From JBMORO01 sp049322295 (GTDB lineage Bacteria > Patescibacteriota > Minisyncoccia > RBG-13-40-8-A): DNA of 14,997 bases. This document shows positions 11,481 through 14,997 of the stretch, in pieces. The stretch is from positions 1-14,997 of the forward strand of contig JBMORO010000022.1 of assembly GCA_049322295.1 (NCBI GenBank), read 5' to 3'. Within the stretch, counting starts at the first letter, position 1. Every line of letters starts with the position of its first letter. Both the position numbers and the translations under genes were made by a program. The notes beneath the pieces were generated by a model, which was not told where the DNA came from, searched no databases, and saw nothing but the letters and a program-made list of their open reading frames with translations.

Positions 11481-11581
11481 AAACATTAATAAATTATAGT
11501 TATTTTAAATTTTGGAAAAACGTAATATTTGTGATATTTGGGTAAAAATAGATGAAATTATTAGAAATTTTATTAATGTTT
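11481..11581. repeat. Inverted AAACATTAATAAA arms after the permease
   Basis: AAACATTAATAAA (11481-11493) and its exact complement TTTATTAATGTTT (11569-11581) are separated by 75 bases. AAACATTAAT is also repeated directly at 11471-11480. All bases are A/T but for one C/G pair, so chance is possible. Confidence 0.45.
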
Positions 11582-11697
11582 TAGTATTTTTTATTTTTTT
11601 ATTTTATTTAATTTAATTTAATAATCTTTTTATTATGATTTTAAAGAAATTGCTTTAAGACCAGTCGGGTTCAATTTTCTGTTGTTCCTAATTTACT

Positions 11698-11739
11698 ACA
11701 TAAAACCTGAAATTTTGTTTAAAATTTCAGGTTTTATGT
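11698..11739. terminator. 19-bp perfect hairpin, possible bidirectional terminator
   Basis: The arms 11698-11716 and 11721-11739 are exact complements around a GTTT loop, with CCTGAAATTTT as the core, followed by TTATTTTTA. It lies 230 bases after the permease stop and 150 before the next promoter. The stem is AT-rich, so termination is plausible but not assured; it could also be a small palindromic repeat. Confidence 0.5.
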
Positions 11740-11894
11740 TTATTTTTAGATGGAAATTAGTTGCCAACTTGGCCAAATTCTATATTTACAAAAATAGTGA
11801 AAAAAGCTGACTATTACCCCATATTCCCTATGTAATATACGTAATATTTAAAGCTAAAATGAAGCTAAATTGGAGGTTATTCACAGATTTGCTC

Positions 11895-11925
11895 TTGACA
11901 GAGTATTTTTTTAAAATAGTATAAT
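11895..11925 (+). promoter_or_regulatory. Promoter of the HTH/surface-fibre gene
   Basis: A perfect -35 TTGACA (11895-11900) and a perfect -10 TATAAT (11920-11925) are separated by 19 bp, longer than the ideal 17. TAGTAT (11917-11922) gives a 16-bp alternative. Transcription would begin near 11932, leaving a ~147-base leader before the ATG at 12079. Confidence 0.65.
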
Positions 11926-11945
11926 ATATATAGAACTAAATAATA

Positions 11946-12078
11946 CTAATTTAAGGGTGTATCAGCTTGAGGGTTGCAGCTGGATTCTCAATTTTCAACA
12001 TAGCACCTCGTTTTTATGTTTTAGAGAACTTTGCTGGGCGGGGTAGTAAAAATTAGATAGATTGAGAGTCCAGCGGAG
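11946..12078 (+). promoter_or_regulatory. Structured 5' leader of the surface-fibre gene, possible cis-regulatory RNA
   Basis: A 14-bp long-range helix joins 11979-11992 (GCTGGATTCTCAAT) and 12061-12074 (ATTGAGAGTCCAGC), all pairs Watson-Crick but one T-G. Inside are AACATA (11997-12002) with TATGTT (12015-12020) and ACCTCG (12005-12010) with CGGGGT (12039-12044), which cannot both form. TTCTC (11985-11989) can alternatively pair with GAGAA (12024-12028). CTAATTT (11946-11952) with AAATTAG (12050-12056) would cross the main helix as a pseudoknot. The helix ends four bases before the ATG, so it would block ribosome access. I match it to no known riboswitch class. Confidence 0.5.
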
Positions 12079-14997
12079 ATGAAAAAAAGCGAGATAAACA
12101 ACAAAAATGAATATATCTCTCTGCAAAAAGCGGCAGAGATTTATAATTGCACCCAGAAACACATGAATTTGCTAGCTCGCCAGGGGAGGTTAAAAGCAGT
12201 GAAGCTTGGTCGAAATTGGTTTACTACCCGAGAATGGTTGAAAGATTACAAGAATGAGCTCAATACTTCTAATAATGCCTCAGAAAAATATATATCCCTA
12301 GGAGAGGCAGCTAAGGTTTATGGCTGTACTCCCAGGCACCTAAGTTTAATGGCTCGCCAAGGGAAGTTAAAAGCAGTAAGAATCGGACGGAGCTGGTTTA
12401 CTACTTTTAAGTGGCTAAGAGAGTACCTGGAGTCAGTAAAAGGAGAAAAAATTATTTTGGGGAAATTCCCACCAGTTGTTCCGATTCTAAGCGCTAAAAA
12501 GGTTTTCGCTGTATCTTTAATTGGTTTTCTTATCTTTTGTTTTGTTAGCATCATTTTTGTAGGGTGGAAAGAAAATACTCTTCCGGCATCCAGCACTGTT
12601 AAGGAAGTCGTCAGCGCATATACATCTACTTTAGAACTAACCAAAGATTCTTTCGAATCTTTGGTTTTTAATTCCGCCAATTTCGTAAAAGGTTCTTATA
12701 TTAAAATTATTAATAATAATGTAAAGGGCTTAAATGAAAGCCCTGCGCGAGCTATTCTAGAAACGACTAAAATCCTGTCTTACGTTATTAATTCTAATTT
12801 TGGTCAGGATATTAATAAAATGGCCAGTATTCTTGTCCCTGTTGAGAAAGTAACTTTTGATTTTGCTGAGAAATTTACTGCCCTCCATCGTAAGATAAAT
12901 AAACAGGTAGATAAAATGGTTTGGGAACCTCTAAGCCCCTATACTCAAGCCATAGGCAAGGGCTTTATAGGAACATGGACATTGGTTAAGTACACTCCTA
13001 AAGCAATCGGACATTTGTTTGCTAAAGTTTTTAATGGTTTTATTGCTTTTCTTGACGCTATTTTTGGCAAGTCAGGTTATTTTGTTATTAATAAAGTTTC
13101 CAAGGCGATTATTTTTGTTGATAAATTTTTCTCTTCAACTAAAAATACTTTTGTTCAGTTGTCCCGAGGGCTTAAGAGCCTTATTACTTTTGATTTTCTG
13201 GTATTGCCGTATCCAACTGGTCCCAGCGACCAAACCTTTATTTCCATAAAAGATTTATACCGACGCTTGGCCGATATGCGTGAATATATGGAGGGCAGGA
13301 AAATAGTGATTATTCAAACTACTCAAGAAATAATCAAAGAAATTACTATTACTAAACCAGTAGAAGTCAGAAAGGAAGTTTCAATAATTAAAGAACAGGC
13401 TGAATTAGATGCTTTTAAGAAAGATATATTGGCCATGGTTAATGCCCAGTTGGCCGATATGGAAACAACCATAGTTTCTAATGAAATAATTCAGAACAAT
13501 TATTATTATTCAGAAGCAGCCAAAGCAGGAGGTTTTAATGTTTCCAATACTGAAGTAGATTTTAATGAAAATGTTGATATGAATAAGAATTTGACTGTTT
13601 TAGGTACTGTTACGGGGGGAACTTTAACTGATGGCACATTAACCATTACAGGAGGAAATATTAGCGGCGGCAATACCCTATCTTTTAGCCGGGCTTCTTT
13701 ATCAAGTGATTTTGAGGTAGGCAGTGGTCTTTTTTATATTAATGTTGGCAGCCAATCCTACCAATTCGGCGGCACTGGAACCGCAAGTTTTACAGGACCA
13801 GTAGAAATAACAGAAGATTTAGAAGTTGCATCGGCTAATTTTAATAATTTAGAGGCAAACACTTTTACTGATAATTATTTAAGCATCAATTCCGGCAACA
13901 TTTCAAATGGTCAAAGTCTATCATTTATCCACGCATCTATTTCCGATGACATTACAGTTGGCAATCTCTTAAGCAATGATTATATATCTGTTCCCCATGC
14001 TTCAATTTCTGATGATTTAACAGTGTCCGATGTTTTTACGGCTCGTGATGGCATAGTCTCAATATCTGATGATTTTTATGTAGGCAATGATATGTTATGG
14101 TCTTCAATTACTAATGATACATTATACTCCTCATCATCTTGGCAAACTGTGGGCAATTGGAATCTTGATGGCACTGCCTCAATATCGGATGATTTCTATG
14201 TTGGTGGTGATTCTTTATTTTTTGATTTATCAGCTGATTATTTCTATTCATCGTCATCTTGGTTATTAACTGGTAATTGGGATTTAGACGGCACGGCTTC
14301 TGTTTCAAGTAATCTCAATGTTTATGGCAATGCCTTATTTGATAAAGATGCTTCAGCTTCTGGCGATTTTGAAATTGGTGATGCCACCAGTGATTTATTA
14401 ATTGTTAATTCCTATGTTGCTTCTGATTTAACTCCCAATGACAATAGTCGCTCTTTAGGTACCACTAACAATCGCTGGCGCTATGGCTATATTGATGAAT
14501 TAACAGTTGCCACTATTTCTGCTACTGGTACAGATGTTGGGGGAACAACTAATGCGGCTTTTATTATTAATTCTGATAATGAGACCAATGATGCTGAAGA
14601 TTCCTTTTTGACTTTTGAAAGAGGCACGCCAGTGACCAATGCTTCTCTAAAATGGGATTCAGGTAATATCAGATTTGATTTGAACTTTCCATTAAATATT
14701 CAAGAAGCCTTGATTGTGGCTGACCAAGCTCAATTCGGAGGCACAGCCACAGCTGACTATTCCAGATTTGGCACCAACACCACTGGTCATTCTCTTTCAG
14801 CAACAAGCGACCTTTTGATTTCTGGTTTGTTAGAAGTGGATGGGGGAACGTATTTTGATTCAGGGGTTTCCCAGTCTCTGGACATTGCTGGCACTGCTTC
14901 TATTTCTGATGATATCTGGATTGGTGATGATTTAACAATTAGTGATTATTTATCATTCAACCGCGCTTCTGCCTCTGATTCTCTAACTGTTTCTGAT
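12079..14997 (+). CDS. Giant membrane protein: tandem HTH domains, one TM helix, phage-tail-fibre-like surface region (3' end outside window)
   Basis: One frame stays open from ATG 12079 to the window edge: 973 codons, no stop. Residues 11-57 and 70-118 are two copies of an excisionase/MerR-type helix-turn-helix (YISLxxAAxxYxCTxxHxxLxARQGxLKAVxxGRxWFTT). A single membrane helix lies at ~142-163. A mostly helical outer part follows (170-380, several amphipathic segments), then a coiled coil (~400-470, with TQEIIKEITITKPVEVRKE), NNYYYSEAAK (473-482), and from ~485 beta-rich repeats of the tail-fibre/beta-solenoid kind, including GTASISDDFYVGGD, LGTTNNRWRYGYIDELTV (793-810) and FERGTPVTNASLKWDSGNIRF (847-866). 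Few cysteines, many Ser, Asp and Asn, as in surface fibres. The N-terminus should be cytoplasmic. Could be an adhesin or attachment fibre that signals inward. GGAG directly abuts the ATG. Function unproven. Confidence 0.85.
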   Translation, partial: MKKSEINNKNEYISLQKAAEIYNCTQKHMNLLARQGRLKAVKLGRNWFTTREWLKDYKNELNTSNNASEKYISLGEAAKVYGCTPRHLSLMARQGKLKAVRIGRSWFTTFKWLREYLESVKGEKIILGKFPPVVPILSAKKVFAVSLIGFLIFCFVSIIFVGWKENTLPASSTVKEVVSAYTSTLELTKDSFESLVFNSANFVKGSYIKIINNNVKGLNESPARAILETTKILSYVINSNFGQDINKMASILVPVEKVTFDFAEKFTALHRKINKQVDKMVWEPLSPYTQAIGKGFIGTWTLVKYTPKAIGHLFAKVFNGFIAFLDAIFGKSGYFVINKVSKAIIFVDKFFSSTKNTFVQLSRGLKSLITFDFLVLPYPTGPSDQTFISIKDLYRRLADMREYMEGRKIVIIQTTQEIIKEITITKPVEVRKEVSIIKEQAELDAFKKDILAMVNAQLADMETTIVSNEIIQNNYYYSEAAKAGGFNVSNTEVDFNENVDMNKNLTVLGTVTGGTLTDGTLTITGGNISGGNTLSFSRASLSSDFEVGSGLFYINVGSQSYQFGGTGTASFTGPVEITEDLEVASANFNNLEANTFTDNYLSINSGNISNGQSLSFIHASISDDITVGNLLSNDYISVPHASISDDLTVSDVFTARDGIVSISDDFYVGNDMLWSSITNDTLYSSSSWQTVGNWNLDGTASISDDFYVGGDSLFFDLSADYFYSSSSWLLTGNWDLDGTASVSSNLNVYGNALFDKDASASGDFEIGDATSDLLIVNSYVASDLTPNDNSRSLGTTNNRWRYGYIDELTVATISATGTDVGGTTNAAFIINSDNETNDAEDSFLTFERGTPVTNASLKWDSGNIRFDLNFPLNIQEALIVADQAQFGGTATADYSRFGTNTTGHSLSATSDLLISGLLEVDGGTYFDSGVSQSLDIAGTASISDDIWIGDDLTISDYLSFNRASASDSLTVSD
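13921..14997 (+). repeat. Degenerate coding repeats in the fibre region
   Basis: A degenerate unit around (G/H)xASISDDxxVGxD recurs at residues 618-628, 640-650, 659-671, 698-711, 738-751 and 938-951. Two longer blocks, 672-711 and 712-751, align (LYSSSSWQTVGNWNLDGTAS with FYSSSSWLLTGNWDLDGTAS) and are clearly duplicated at DNA level. Such units usually form stacked beta turns of trimeric fibres. The series continues past the window edge. Confidence 0.75.

Larger units (their letters stand above)
11467..11894. other. Long AT-rich intergenic stretch
   Basis: I find no convincing gene on either strand. It holds the inverted AAACATTAATAAA arms, the 19-bp hairpin at 11698-11739, an AAGCTAAA direct repeat (about 11851-11868), and TTATTCACA (11877-11885) just before the promoter of the large surface protein gene. 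The T-rich tract at about 11585-11635 is the least complex part. Confidence 0.7.

Noticed and set aside
11666..11675. CGGGTTCAAT, like the T-loop of a tRNA
   Set aside because: No matching acceptor, D or anticodon stems around it on either side, so no tRNA gene or remnant is supported.
11877..11885. TTATTCACA, a match to the DnaA-box consensus TTATNCACA in AT-rich DNA
   Set aside because: Only one copy was noticed, no dnaA/dnaN nearby, and about half a match is expected by chance in 15 kb; not enough for an origin.
12318..12680. Minus-strand frame of 120 codons, and plus-strand frames at 13019-13249 and 14087-14269
   Set aside because: All lie within the continuous 12079-14997 coding frame and show no recognisable protein features; they are shadows.

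Overview
The window most likely comes from a member of the Patescibacteria / Candidate Phyla Radiation (Parcubacteria-like). This is inferred from strong AT bias, short intergenic gaps, mostly leaderless or Shine-Dalgarno-free plus-strand genes, small dispersed palindromic repeats between and inside genes, and a gene set often seen there: DUF763, membrane-anchored cyclophilin, SIMPL, Elp3, a beta-CASP nuclease, an EF-Tu-domain-2-like small protein and single-domain GIY-YIG proteins. No rRNA or tRNA gene was found to confirm it.

Layout. 1-523: the 3' end of a DUF763 gene converges on a small minus-strand gene of unknown function. 578-3483: a plus-strand run of membrane cyclophilin, SIMPL protein, DUF4258-like protein, small membrane protein and a four-cysteine PD-(D/E)XK nuclease, closed by a strong intrinsic terminator. 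3538-5006: a minus-strand pair, alpha/beta hydrolase plus a HAD-like protein that lacks its nucleophile motif, with a good promoter and perfect ribosome sites. 5075-7313: elp3 (minus) and a Trm9-like methyltransferase (plus) diverge from one shared CATG, a plausible two-gene wobble-uridine (cm5U to mcm5U) pathway. 7441-8805: a beta-CASP metallo-beta-lactamase ribonuclease. 8832-11466: a GIY-YIG gene inside an inverted-repeat element, a LOG-like nucleotide-binding protein, an EF-like protein, a small membrane protein and an amino-acid permease. 11467-12078: a long AT-rich spacer with a 19-bp hairpin, a promoter and a structured leader. 12079-14997 (open at the window edge): one continuous reading frame of 973 codons or more.

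Three points stand out. First, the 12079-14997 frame encodes two tandem excisionase-type helix-turn-helix domains, one membrane helix, and a long outer part ending in phage-tail-fibre-like repeats: a DNA-binding domain physically joined to a cell-surface fibre. Second, two inverted-repeat elements (7313-7440, no gene; 8836-9119, carrying GIY-YIG) share ACCCCGT ends and both sit in a TATGAAAT sequence at a start codon. One kept both neighbouring genes intact by duplicating an ATGA stop/start overlap. The other captured its host gene's ATG and gave the host a GTG in exchange. This looks like a start-codon-targeting mobile element family. Third, Elp3 and a Trm9-like enzyme share overlapping start codons.

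Short palindromic repeats are also inserted in frame within the nuclease, Elp3 and methyltransferase genes, where they add Gly/Ser/Arg/Pro-rich loops. All functions were assigned by reading motifs; no database search was possible.
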